From Kitagawia praeruptora (Eukaryota > Streptophyta > Magnoliopsida > Apiales > Apiaceae): a stretch of 64,000 bases of DNA. The stretch's first letter is position 1; each line of letters opens with the position of its first letter. Below are positions 44,098-56,096 of the stretch, one piece after another. The stretch spans positions 108,482,501-108,546,500 of the forward strand of contig CM075346.1 of NCBI GenBank assembly GCA_037693485.1, written 5' to 3'. The notes beneath the pieces were generated by a model, which was not told the origin of the DNA, ran no database searches, and saw only the letters and a list, made by a program, of their open reading frames with translations. The translations under genes and the position numbers were made by a program.

Positions 44098-45350
44098 CAA
44101 ATATAAAATGAATTTAATTTGAATAATGATATGAAATATATGTATGTGCATGCATATTATGTAACACCCCGGTCCCACATCGAATAGATAAGGGACTTTA
44201 GTTTAGTTTATAAGGCAAAGTTTTAGAGTGCACCAAAAAATCATGATCTTAAAAATTTGGTACAAATTTTAATACAAGCATACATCAAATATGCAACACA
44301 TAATACTCTACAGAAATAAGTTCATACCTTAGTTTTCCTTAGGTGGGTGTTGGCACACTCGTCCATAACTTGGTCCAATGAGAGCTGCCAGAGTGCCCTG
44401 AGTTGCATTACAATGTTCTAAATTTTTTTGAAATTTTGAGAAATTTCCGATTAATTTTTAAAAAATAATTTATTATTTTTGAATAGTAAATTTATTAGAA
44501 ATAAAAATAAGATACTATTATAATATTAAAATATGTTTGATTATTACTTTGGTTAATTTTCAATTTGTCGCTTGACCCATATCAAGAATTTAATTGATTA
44601 GACCCGATTATCGAATTATACAAATATTTTTATATAATTATTATTTATTTTTTGTTACAAACACGTCAAATAATTTTATTTCTAAAAAAAATATGATTAT
44701 TTTCTAGCTAATTCTTGATTTTCTGTTTATATTCTTAATCGAGAACCTAATAGATTAGTCCCTATTCTCAAATTTTATGAGTATTTATATAATTATTATT
44801 CATATTTTAGTATATTCATGTACTAATTTATCAAAAAACTTTAATCCAAATATATGCACATATATAAAATTATAAATTGCAAAATTTAATGTCACATTTT
44901 TTCGCAAATGACGTTTAGGTTGTCCGACTTCCTAGATTCTCATTTTTGTAATAGATTTTGGGTGAACCATTTTATTAAATTTTCTCAATAAAAAAATTCC
45001 GCAATTACTTAGAATCAAGTATTTTATTGTATTTGATATTGGTGAATAATCAGTACTTGGAGTAAGACACAAGAGTTAAGAAAATATGTGAATTTTAAGC
45101 ATTTTATATGAAATAAAATAACAAGTTATTAATAGAGTAGACAAGTAAATTTATGTATATACAGAAAAATAAATTAACAAAAGCAAGAATAGCATGAGAA
45201 GTGAAACATTCATTACATCTTGAATAAAAGAAATCTAATTAATGAATAAAATATTGATGGATAAAAAAAATGAATTTTATTATTTAACCAATAACATGTG
45301 TAGCTCAAATGGTTATAGTTGACAACATAATGACATATGAATTGACATGT
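43866..45350. repeat. AT-rich intergenic DNA
   Basis: Holds the AT microsatellite at 44045-44093 and a segment starting TGTAACACCCCGGTCCCACATC (44160-44181) that looks like a degraded LTR start without a partner. No gene. Confidence 0.4.
44045..44093. repeat. AT dinucleotide microsatellite
   Basis: About 24 uninterrupted TA units. Confidence 0.97.
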
Positions 45351-45351
45351 C

Positions 45352-45716
45352 ATTGGTTCTGTGTTTTCACATCGCGAATTATTTGCAGATGAAGAGATGT
45401 CAAAGGGGCTTCTTACTTCCCAAACAAATCCTCCTACATCTATATATAAACGCTGTTTTATCAAGAAGACGCAAGAAAAGCACTTTGAATTGTTGATTAA
45501 TCGCCAGAGATGGTTTAGAACCACTAGTTCATTATCTAATGTATCTTTCCGTTCTAATACTCTATCCGAGAGTTATCAGTATTTATCAAATCTCTTCCTA
45601 TCTAACGGAACGCTAATGGATCAAATGACAAAGACATTGTTGAGAAAAAGATGGCTTTTCCCGGATGAAATGAAAATTGGATTCATGGAACAGGAGAAAG
45701 ATTTCCCATTATTATG
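45352..45716 (+). pseudogene. ycf2: Nuclear plastid insertion: C-terminal part of ycf2
   Basis: A run of about 118 codons matches the C-terminal region of chloroplast Ycf2: FSHRELFADEEMSKGLL, EKHFELLINRQRW, LSESYQYLSNLFLSNGT and RKRWLFPDEMKIGFMEQ. It stops early (DFPLL then stop) where Ycf2 normally continues for a few more residues. Several substitutions from the usual plastid sequence suggest an old transfer. The flanking DNA is nuclear and repeat-like, so this is a NUPT rather than plastid contamination. 45717-46140 may include more organellar DNA (a 20-bp unit AATAGGAGGTTTTATTCCA is tandemly duplicated at about 45833-45871), but I could not place it. Confidence 0.88.
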
Positions 45717-46226
45717 ATGACTATTGTTTTAATACTAATTATTGTTCCTACTATTCCTATCTATATGGATATGGATTTCCATAAAGAAATGACTCTTTTA
45801 AAAGTTCAACTCTTTAAAAAATAAAAAATTATAATAGGAGGTTTTATTCCAATAATAGGAGGTTTTATTCCAGCTCGTGATAATGATTCTCACAAAAAAA
45901 ATGGTGTCTTAATGGACTTTTTGGTATTACTATTTCTAGTTCTACCCTTTTTTCTCCCCTTTCGTGGATTTAATACTTCCCAGCAAAACGTATGTATTCT
46001 AATTTTTTTCGTAGATAGTAGATATATAGTAGATTTGAAACAGAGTGTTAGACAAACGCTAACCATTAACAAAATGAAAGTCAATTTATCAATATTTTTA
46101 TTCATCAATATATTACACCCAAGTATCTTACATGAATAAATAAATGAAAGAGCCTATAAATTAAACCAATCATTACGCCAGTACGTGTAAACTTATTTGA
46201 TGTAAGTTACTTAAACTGTTCAATGA

Positions 46227-47929
46227 TTACTGTGATAAGATGTTATGTGGAACCACCAGTCCACCATTGTTGTTGAAATACAGGCAACTCTTCTTCCTCC
46301 GAGAAGAGGCTGCTGTTGCAGGAAGAGCACAAAATGCTATGTACTCGTTATCAATCTTTGCAGCGCATATCTTGGCTATATAATTGAAATGTTCGTTTTT
46401 CTGCATATAAGATTGCGCTGCATATTCTTCAAACGGCATCCACTGGAACAAAGAAATGTCGTATTACAATCTGCGTAGTCTTTATTTATTCATATTACTA
46501 CTGAAAAGTGAAATATATATCTTGGCGCCATATATATTTTAAGTAAGAACTACCTTAGCTGCTGCTATCTCTGAATCCTGCTTTCGGATATCGAAAGAAT
46601 GTGGCCTCAACATGCACACGAAAAATACATCCGATTTGCCAAATGATACATTGTGGCTTTGTCTGTAATCAAATTATCACATCATTGTTTAGGTGAAAGG
46701 CTTATTTTGCAAAATGTTGAAAAGAAACTTTAGTGCTTTAATTATGTATAAAAAAAGGATAACTTCAATTACCTGACTGCAAGGAGTTCAATAAACTCTG
46801 CCTTGATCTGAAGATAGTCGATCAAATTTAGTTAACAACTGAACAATGTTTATATATATAGCTTGTAAGCCATTGTGATATAGTTAATCATTCAATTAAA
46901 ATTATTTCACCTAGTTAAAATCACTTACCCCTGTTTCTTCTTTCACTTCTCTAATTGCAGCTTCACCTATATCCTCTTCCTGTTAAATTGAAATATAGAA
47001 TGTTGATTAATACATAAACAAAGGTCTTTTGTCAATTAATGAAGCAGTAGAAGCTGACTACTTACCACATCAACAGTACCAGTAGGTAATTTCCACAAGC
47101 CTGTGCCTTTGAATCTGCCATTATTTTCTTGGACAACTAGTATCTAGTAGAAGTAAATAGGCATCAAAATTTTAATATTCAGAAAACATGTTAAAGGATT
47201 GTAGAGTATGCACAATACATAATTAACATAAGAGAGATTACATATAATAAGTATATATAGTAAACTAAATTAACCTCTCTTTTGCTGTTCATAATAAAAG
47301 CACCAATGCCAACCGTATGGGAAGCATTTGCAGGAAGAGTATGAGCAGTTCTGGGAATCCAATACGCAAGCATTAAATATGTTGGTTCTGCATGATGGTA
47401 CCAAAATCCTTGCTGCGTGTTGCATGTTTGAAATTGATCAATCAATACACATGATGAATGAATGAAAAGGCGCTTAAACATAAGTAAACGTGTTCAATTT
47501 TGAATAGCATCAAAGGTTTTTTCTATGTACCTTGACTGCAGCTTCAACAAGATTTGCAAGTTCAATAGGCAATTTGAGCCAGATGCCTTTCTTCCCCTGC
47601 AATCACAGTTTTCAATAAATTAAGTATAAAACCAGATCTTGTAGTACCATCTTTAGGTTAAAACCTTTGCTACAATAAGAAGTTAAAGCTTTTGCTCGTG
47701 TACATTAATATATAGTAGAGCGATCATTCATTAGCTAAATATTTACCTGTTCCCTCCAGCGAGAGATTGATGCTCGAAGCAAAGTATCAAACACATTGGA
47801 ATTCATAGGCTCTTTCATCTCTACGACAACTCCTCCAAAGGCATCATCAACTGCATTGAGTATATCAATTTGTTGATTGCTAATTTCTTCCACTGATGAA
47901 GAACTCGATTTCATAGGAGTAACAGCCAT
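46227..47929 (-). CDS. Nudix hydrolase, eight coding exons, intact
   Basis: Hydrolyses nucleoside-diphosphate-X substrates; closest in style to the plant NUDT2/6/7/10 group that acts on NADH or ADP-ribose (substrate inferred). Coding exons in order: 47929-47747, 47596-47531, 47412-47275, 47143-47066, 46979-46929, 46807-46773, 46662-46554, 46442-46227; GT-AG introns and consistent phases give 291 residues, the usual family length. N-terminal domain includes SRWREQ and GFWYHHAEPTYLML; the Nudix box spans about residues 151-173 (G151, E157, R165 E166, E169 E170, G172) and is complete. The C-terminus has KKSCLYFN. Start MAVTPMKSSS is supported by family length; an upstream in-frame ATG at 47992 would add 21 residues. 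The leader probably has an intron. Confidence 0.93.
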
Positions 47930-48023
47930 GATTCCAATCTCTCTGATAAAAGATACCTCTAGAATCTTGATCCTTAAGACCTGTGAACACAATAATTTAA
48001 TAATAGTATAAATTACCTGCAGT

Positions 48024-48463
48024 CTATGTTACTCTGAGACTCGGGTACGGAGTGTCGGACACGACACATATCCGGGTGTCGGACTTAAAAAGTATAAAAA
48101 TTGGGGACATGGGGACACTGTCCTATTTTTGGACACGGGTAGGGGACTCGGCATAATCTATTAATAAACAAGTATGGTAAGTTAGACATCTTAGAAGAAA
48201 GTAACAATAGAACTTAAATTAAATTTGATATTCTAAAGGATTTTGCGAATTAAGCATCTTTACTACTTTTATCTCATTCTTGCTTCATTCTTTCTTCTCA
48301 CATATTTATTTTGAATCGTAAGTGCGACTAATATTTGATCTTTAAATTGGTCAAAGTATCCATATTTAGTCAAAGGATCCGACACGAAATAAGTGTCGTG
48401 TCCGAGTGTCCAAGTGTCAGACACGGGTACGGCGACCTAAACAGAAGAGTCGGAGTAACATAG
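48024..48463. mobile_element. hAT-type MITE in the Nudix leader region
   Basis: 440 bp with terminal inverted repeats CTATGTTACTC(T/C) and GAGTAACATAG, flanked by a perfect 8-bp duplication CCTGCAGT (48016-48023 and 48464-48471), as made by hAT transposases. Near each end are several GTGTCGGACACG / GACACGGGTACGG segments. No coding. It lies between the first coding exon and the likely 5' leader of the Nudix gene. Confidence 0.85.
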
Positions 48464-48719
48464 CCTGCAGTACATTATCACATTAAGAATCTAGAGTTAA
48501 CTTTGTTAATTATTTATTCAACTTTTACGTTTGCATGATAAGCAAAAACCAAAAACTTTACGTCGACGAGGATATTAGTTGAAGCATTCAAACAAGTTTC
48601 GTCACTTAGTGATTCATACGGGGAAATGGTTTAATGTGAATGTATATGAATGTAGTGCATGAGATGGAGCATGATAACATAAGGATGAAATATAGTAGAT
48701 CGATAAGGTGATGGCATGA

Positions 48720-48856
48720 TATTATAATTGAACGAAACAAACATACTGTAGAAAGAAGCTTGTAGTGCTGTAAAGTTGTTGAAGAAGGTACAGAAAACCA
48801 GTTAGCCAATGCTATTAATTATATGTACACCAGGAAATGGAGAATATTTATACAGA
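48720..48856 (-). promoter_or_regulatory. Probable promoter and leader exon of the Nudix gene
   Basis: Minus-strand TATAAATATTCTCC (about 48853-48840) is followed by a leader ending CTTCTTTCTACAG|TATG near 48748. Consistent with a non-coding first exon joined to the acceptor before 47992; inference only. Confidence 0.35.
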
Positions 48857-48867
48857 AGATTAATTTT

Positions 48868-48887
48868 GGGGGGGGGGGGGGGGGGGG
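48868..48887. repeat. Homopolymer G20 tract
   Basis: Twenty consecutive G on the plus strand, just upstream of the proposed Nudix promoter. Confidence 0.97.
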
Positions 48888-50364
48888 ATGGATATGTAAA
48901 ATGTATGGAAAATTAGAGAGTAAATTCCTTGAGGGTTGTCTAAACTCAGAAGTTATACTAGATTGAACAACTTTGTATTGGGTAAACTACATGTATATAT
49001 AGTTTATAGTATATTGCCATAGTTGTTGCTGCTGTTGTTCGTGGTAGATTCATGAATCAAGATGCAAGCAAAGAATGGAAGTCTCTGAGGGTCTTTGGTA
49101 ATTTAGCGTGTAAGCCTATTTATTTAATATTTTACTAGGTGCATTTGAATTGTTCTAAGAAATATACTACCACCCTCCCACAAATGAGTAAAGTTGGATG
49201 AAAAGGACAGTAAAGAAATGAAATGAGAGGGACGGAGGGAGTAGATCTTAACCCTTGACAGACCGAGAAAATTGATCAATAATTTATTATTTTAATTGAT
49301 ACTAAAATTTTGTACTATAATATAATTAAAAATTTTGACTTATTTCTGTTACAATTATTTTATGTTTTTTGTATGTAATTAATAATTGACTTTTTTCCAA
49401 ATATACTGAGTAAACATTTATCCATTGTGAAAATATTTTATTTTATTTATTTACAACAAAATTAAGTAATTACATCAACATCATTATCAAATATAAAAAT
49501 CAAATTAAGAAGGTCAAATAAATCCTTTATAAAATTACAATTATTAAATTATAAAATTATGTATTTTTGGCAACTCAGTAGGCTATAATGAAAGAATTGC
49601 AATTATATTACGATTCTAAGAGTTCTATTATTTTTTTATTATACAAGCCGATAACACATGCGAAGTACGGATAGAGAATAATTATTTTGAATTTGTATAA
49701 TTTTTATTTATTTAAAATAAAACTAATTTATCATATTATTTCGATTAAATAATTTTATAATATTTGTTTACTTTGGTACTAATATTTTTAAAAAAATTAT
49801 GTTTCAATTTAACATAATTTTAAATATTAATTATATTTATTAATTGATGATGACATGTATTAAACATCTTAAAAGTATAGAAGTCAAGTAATATAAGATG
49901 CAGTTGTTCTACAAATATTAAAAATAATATCAGTAAATAAATAAAAACAAATAAATAGCGGTACTTTGGTACTCGTACCAACGAACTCTACTGAAAATAA
50001 TTTTTGATTATTGATGAACATATTTCATTAATATAATAATTAATATAAATTAATATTAGTATTATTATTACTATTACTATTATTATTATTAGTATAGAGT
50101 TCTTAGAGAACTTGTAGTAGGAGATATAGTAGTTTTACTAATTAATTTAGTATTTTAGTGGCATATTGTGATATGCATAACATACCATACCATACCATTA
50201 AAGGGATTTTTTGTTTTTAATATATTTTACATAAAATAGTTATTTTATGATGAATAATTGTTGTTGTGAAGATAATTTTTTGTTAATTAGTTCCCAAATT
50301 GGTAATTAATGCTATTTTTTGTCTTTTAGGTAATAAACTCATAGTATATAATTTTACCGTTATC

Positions 50365-50412
<48 letters not shown>

Positions 50413-50448
50413 ATTAATTAAATTAATTTAGTATTTATTGGCATACCA
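48888..50448. repeat. AT-rich intergenic DNA
   Basis: Contains a Stowaway right terminus GGGACGGAGGGAGTA (49231-49245), a weak Helitron 3' end (CAAGCCGATAACACATGCG, about 49646), ATT microsatellites (50053-50092 and 50367-50408) and the tandem CATAC repeat near 50180. No gene. Confidence 0.5.
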
Positions 50449-50862
50449 TCTATACTAAAATATTATAATCGAGCATAGATATAATTTGTAGTGTGGTTAT
50501 CTCATTTTGGTTATCCCTCATATTTTATTATCTCTTTAAATTACAGTCATTAAATTTTTCAACTCAGATTGATTAGAACCGTTAGATACAATACTATAAT
50601 TTTTTCCATACAAAAGTCTCAGGTTCGATTCTGATCAACAACATATTTAAATTAATTTTTATTATATTAGTTTAAAAAATATAAATAAATGTTAAATTCC
50701 AACAACCATATTATATTCTACTTTAAAATATTAAACAAATACATATAAGACAAAATAATTTAAAATAATTTAAAAAATAAAATACTTAAAAATAACCTAT
50801 GTTTTGCAGGATCTTGTGCTTTTAATATAGAGTATAGATGTATAATTTTACCGGACCTACAT
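50449..50862 (+). mobile_element. Short Helitron, same family as 54099-62035
   Basis: The 5' end TCTATACTAAAATATTATAATC and the internal GTGGTTATCTCATTTTGGTTATCCCT match, in opposite orientation, the element at the right end of the window. It contains the internal motif CAGGTTCGATTCTGATCAAC. The 3' end is degraded (TGTTTTGCAGGATCTTGTGC). Confidence 0.55.
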
Positions 50863-51061
50863 TAGTTTAAAAAATATAAATAAATGTTAAATTCCAAAAA
50901 CCATATTATATATTTTAAAATATTAAACAAATATATATAAGATAAAATAATTAAAAGTCTTTTAAAAAATAAAATATTTAAAAATAATTTATGCTTTGCA
51001 CGGTATTGTGCTTTTAATATAGACCATAGTCCATAGTCCACAGATATATAATTTTACCGGA
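50666..51061 (+). repeat. Tandem duplication of a Helitron 3' half, unit about 197 bp
   Basis: The segment beginning TTAGTTTAAAAAATATAAAT and ending TATAATTTTACCGGA occurs twice in a row with about 10% difference. Confidence 0.7.
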
Positions 51062-51971
51062 TCCGCGTCAGTCGTCACCAGGCGGCCTAGGACTTCATTT
51101 GTTCAATCACGTAATTCTATTTTAAATATCCATTATGGACGGTTGCAGATTCATTCAAGCTACCCAGTCAAAAATGTTTTTGGGAAAGAAAAGAAAAGAA
51201 AGGTGGAAAATATTCCACAACATGTTTCTGAATAATTTATTTGGAAAGAAAGGAAAATAAAACTAAAGAATAGGAAAGAAAATTTTTATATATTTGTCTC
51301 AAAAATTTTCTTACCACTTTTGAAAAGATTTGAAAAGAAGAGAAAATTTCTCATTTTTTATTCTTTTCTTTTCTATTATAGATTGGAGAACACAATGTAA
51401 AAGAAAGTTTGAAGGAAATTATACGATTAAACTACCCACGGGGATATGATATGATGATGTTTTAGAAAAAAAAAAACTTAAATAGAGTTATTAGAGTAGA
51501 AGCAAAAGTCAGGACCAATATCAAAATTAAATAATATTTTTATCTTGATATTTACATTTTGTTTTAAAATCGTTTTGTTAAAGATTTAATTCCACTAAAG
51601 AACATGTTTCTACAGTTTTATAATAAAATTTATAAGTGAGAATTTGGTGACCGAAAAAAAATATATTCATATAATACAAAAGATAAAGAGAAAATGGAAT
51701 CTAAGATTTATCTTATGTATCATTCATGAGATTTTAAAGATTTTAAAATAAAAATACATAGTTTTGATTAATGTATAAGTATCTTAGGAATGATACCTAA
51801 AAACAAGTCAATGTAATGATAAATTTGGTGCCATTGTTATAATTTGGCATCAATTACAAAAAATATCAATTCCAAAGGATTTGCATATTTGGATGCAAAT
51901 ATGCGCATACTTATGCCAAATTTACATCCAAAAATGCATATATACATCTACCACATCATCAATAAATCATA
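51062..51971. other. Intergenic DNA
   Basis: Has an A/G-rich stretch with GGAAAGAAAAGAAAAGAAAG-like repeats and its T/C complement at 51180-51400 (possible foldback MITE). No gene. Confidence 0.35.
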
Positions 51972-52428
51972 AATATAATACAAGTTGATCTAATTTAAAC
52001 CAAATTTAGGTGAGTTGGATAAAATATTACTTAAATGTGTGGAATTATTTGATTGAAAAATGCAACTAAAATTAGAATGTATGTTATATTTTAAAATCAA
52101 AAACCATTTTTTGGTACCAATAATTTTACTAGGATTGGACTTGCTCTGATATGCATCTTAGATTCTCTATTCTCAAAGATAAAATTATTGTAAATCAAAA
52201 TAAATTTAATATTTACAATACTGTTATTCCACTTTTGTAATATAAAACTGAACTCTCGAGATCTCTCTCCAAGTAAATTTAATGGACGTTGGTCCAAAAC
52301 GATGGCCGGCAAACCATCCGTTCATGGAAAATTTTTGCCGAAACAAAAAAATCAGAAAATTAAGTACGGATATAATGATGTGGCCATCTAAATTCACATC
52401 AATTTTCGGAGGTATGGTTACACTTACA

Positions 52429-53564
52429 TAGGGTGCAAGTCACAAGGGCATGGGCATGCCAAGATGGGCATGCCATGACCACAATTAGCCAGGCATGCCT
52501 TTTCATTATTTGGCATGCCTTTTTATTAATTTTTTATTATTTTTTTATATAAAATAAATTTTATAAATAATAACATAATTTTAATATAGCTAGTTGTGGC
52601 AAAAAAAAAAAAATTAACAAGGCCCAAGACCAAGGCCCAATTAACAATTTGTACTATTAGTAATAGTCAATTACCTGATCTTATTTTTCATTCTAGGAAG
52701 TCAAAAACCCACTCATACTTGCTCTATTTCTAAGTCGGCATATATAATCGGCATATTATACACACAACCACAAACTTTGTCTCAAATAAGTATCTTGTAC
52801 AATCTATGTCTATGTCGCAAGAAAATGGCTATGTCGCGGAAGATGACAGGTGATTTGATTATTAAGATGGATGGCGATGCTCCTTTTGATGAATTAAACG
52901 AGACACATAATCATTCTCCTCGTGTATTTTGGAATAATTTTTGTGGTACTTCAGCTATGCTACGGAGATTTGCAACTAAGGTATTTTCAATTGTTCCGCA
53001 TAGCGGTCCATGTGAACGCATTTTCTCCACGCTTGGTTTAATTAAAACAAAACCTCGTAATCGTTTAGAAGTGGGTAATTTAAACATGATTGCACAAATA
53101 AAATGTGATTTGGCGAGTCAAGTTCAGATTAAAAACAAGCCCTGCAAACATGATTCTAATATGTCAGAAGGATTATCAATGGGTTACTTTGATATTGAAG
53201 AAGAAGAAGAATATTGAAGAAATTGTTGATGTCCATGCTGAAGACCTGAGTTCAACTACTACAGTAATGGAAGAATTCTTTGATTTTGAAGCTTTTGAAC
53301 TTCATAATTTACAAGCTAATTCTGGACATGTTGATGTTGTTCCAGAAAATGAAAATTGGAGTGTTGAAACACTTTTCAGTGAAAATATTTGATAAGCTAC
53401 AAATGTAATCTTTTATTATAACGATATTTTGATTTTATTATCAACTACTTGTGCTTTAATTTTTAGTTTTATATAAGTACGAATGGCATGCCATTTGGAC
53501 ATGCCTTTTAGCAAAAATCATGCCCATAGGCATGCCTCTGAAAAGTCTTGTGACAGGTACCCTA
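52429..53564 (+). mobile_element. Deleted hAT transposon
   Basis: 1136 bp with terminal inverted repeats TAGGGTGCAAGTCACAAG and the complement of TAGGGTACCTGTCACAAG, flanked by an exact 8-bp duplication CACTTACA (52421-52428, 53565-53572). The matching empty site with one CACTTACA is in the tandem copy at about 54053. Both subterminal regions carry the palindrome GGCATGCC several times. It contains only the C-terminal part of a transposase. Confidence 0.92.
52777..53392 (+). pseudogene. hAT transposase C-terminal remnant
   Basis: Contains the hAT dimerisation domain: FWNNFCGTSAMLRRFATKV, PHSGPCERIFSTLGLIKT and RNRLEVGNLNMIAQIKCDL. The BED zinc finger and the catalytic core are missing. After an acidic EEEE run the frame shifts and continues to 53392 (ending VETLFSENI), giving the acidic tail common in this family. 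An upstream MSQENGYVAEDD near 52808 may be the original N-terminus fused by an internal deletion. Confidence 0.82.
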
Positions 53565-54120
53565 CACTTACACCCATAGATGGTTAGGGACCCAAATGAA
53601 TATAATACAAGTTGATCTAATTTAAACCAAATTTAGGTGAGTTGGATAAAATATTACTTAAATGTGTGGAATTATTTGATTGAAAAATGCAACTAAAATT
53701 AGAATGTATGTTATATTTTAACATCAAAAACCATTTTTTGGTACCAATAATTTTACATCTAGGATTGGACTTGCTCTGATATACATCTTATATTCTCTAT
53801 TCTCAAAGATAAAATTATTGCAAATCAAAATAAATTTAATATTTACAAGACTGTTATTCCACTTTTGTAATATAAAACTGAACTCTCGAGATCTCTCTCC
53901 AAGTAAATTTAACGGACGTTGGTCCAAAACGATGGCCGACAAACCATCCGTTCATGGAAAATTTTTGCCGAAACAAAAAAAATCAGAAAATTAAGTACGG
54001 ATATAATGATGTGGCCATCTAAATTCACATCAATTTTCGGAGATATGGTTACACTTACACCCATAGATGGTTAGGGACCCAAATGTAATTTAAATATACT
54101 AGCTTATAGCCCGTGCAAAG

Positions 54121-55571
54121 TGTTGGAAATATTGACTAAAACAGCAACATAGAGGCAGTTATATATCGTATTTATCAAGTCAAGGCCAAGCAAACAATTA
54201 ACGAAACAAAACACGAAGGTATAAAACATGCAAATCAGTAACTGACAAAATAAAGGTAAGACAGAAGACATACCAGTAGCCATAGCTATAATAGTATATC
54301 AAACAAACAAGAACAACAGCTGAGTCGTCAGGATTTGCTAGAAGTCCTGACTGCTCTTGAAGAGATAATTGCCCCCATTTACACTGTGTCAGGATGCTGG
54401 CAATATTCTTCCAGGATAAAACAGCTCTGAGTTAGATGGTCACAGCAACCAGAAAACTCAACTTCGATTAACACCTCAGTCGCCAGAAAAACTCACAAGC
54501 AAAGTAGCTTCGACAGTAAGGGAAAGGGAAAAAAGGAGTGTAGAGAAGAGAAGAGAATGTAGGGTGTGTTGTGTATATTGTTCAGTCACAAACAATCAGT
54601 AGCTTAGGTCTCTATTTATAGGAGAGACCAAACGTAACTGATACCACCCTCATTAATATTGTAACCCCCATTCCATTTAATAAAAATGAAACGGTCGATT
54701 TAATATAGTCAAAACGGCTGTAAGAACTGATTTTCAATTAAATAAATCGTAACAGTTACGTATATATATTATCCACACATATCAGTTTTTATTTTTAATT
54801 AATCTGAATATACATATATATAATCAAATTCTGTCCAGGACCCAATATCAGGATCTGATCCATCAGGATTTTAGTCCGTCAGGATCTGATGTACGTCCAT
54901 CAGTATTTGATCATCGGGATCTGGTACTGTCAGGACTTAAGGTCCATCAGTATTTGATCAAGTCATCAGGGTCTGGTAGTACCTTCAGGATTTCATCAGG
55001 ACTTGGCCCATAAGTATTAGATGTCTGACCAGTTCCTGATTTATTCCAATTACTGATCCCAATCAATATATATATTCTAATTAAAATATATTTAAACACA
55101 GAAATAAAATCCCTCGCCCAGGTCGCCTCGCGTACGCGAGACGCCGAGACATTCGCCCAAATTGCCCTTCGACCGAGCCAACCCGAGTCGAGACGAGACG
55201 TGTCGTGACGTGGCGTGGTGGGCGGCGGCGCGCGCGCGCGCGCGTGTGTGTGTGCGCGTGGAGCACACAGTAACACCATGCACCATCATACACCTTAGTA
55301 GTTGTACACTACCCATGTGTGTGATTCTATATAAAGCCAACAACCCCCTTTATTTATTTCAATGTGGGACAAATACACATTCTCATTTTCAAGCTCTTTC
55401 AAGCTACCCACTTCAACTCAATTTCTCTATGGATTTCACTAAGAAAATTACTTAGACCCATATATGAAAATTGAAGTCCTCATAGCAAGGAACAATTTCC
55501 AATCGTTAAAAAACCGGAATTAACATCAAGAACATAAATTAATTATGCTCTAAAAACTCCATTTTCTAACA
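54121..55571 (-). repeat. 3' LTR of Copia element (left copy)
   Basis: Contains a repeat field at about 54836-55030 built on CATCAGGAT(C/T)TGAT, and a CG/TG dinucleotide run at about 55227-55260 that is much shorter in the other LTR. Open stretches here are not genes. Confidence 0.92.
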
Positions 55572-56096
55572 TTCCCCCACAAATCCATACATAAATGCTT
55601 CAGGTTTCTCTTCATGACTTGTTTTTCAGAGTCGGTACCCTTCCGGGTTTGAACCCTCCTAAGTCCCCTACTTCGATGACTACCGGATTCAGATGGAATG
55701 TTTCACCTTGAATCTTAATCCGTTTGATGTAATCATGTTCCATAGACGACGACAAGTCAAAGGCTATGGTGCCAATCTACGGCTTTGAGACATTAATGGT
55801 CTTGTCTCGATCCTGTTCGTCGAATGTTTCAAGGAATGACCCTTTCCTCTAATTGCGACCACACAATTACATTCGCTTAGCTGGGCATCTCCAGAGATGT
55901 ACTGCTACCATCTCGTCAAATGACTTGACCCCATTCTGAGTTATAATAACTCTTGCTTACTAGCAGTATCAGTACCTTCTAAGTTTACAGGGGATAGACT
56001 CAGATACAAACAGTATCATCTATGTAGCAAAGGTACTACAAATTCATCCTTACAGCTTGTTATTACCACATTGAATACACTTCAAGGGATCTCCTC

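Larger units (their letters stand above)
51972..54085 (+). repeat. Tandem duplication, unit about 485 bp
   Basis: Copy 1 (51972-53598) and copy 2 (53599-54085) share AATATAATACAAGTTGATC through GGTTAGGGACCCAAATG with few differences. Copy 1 is interrupted by a hAT element; copy 2 is not. Each copy has an open minus-strand stretch (52312-52097; 53942-53724) of unknown meaning. Confidence 0.88.

Noticed and set aside
44160..44420. Solo LTR starting TGTAACACCCC
   Set aside because: No convincing CA end or target duplication could be found.
45352..45716. A functional ycf2-like nuclear gene
   Set aside because: Only a C-terminal piece, no promoter or start context, early stop; a plastid insertion is sufficient.
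54947..55343. Overlapping minus-strand stretches rich in Arg/Ala/His
   Set aside because: Produced by the GC/GT repeat in the Copia LTR; the equivalent in the other LTR differs with repeat length.
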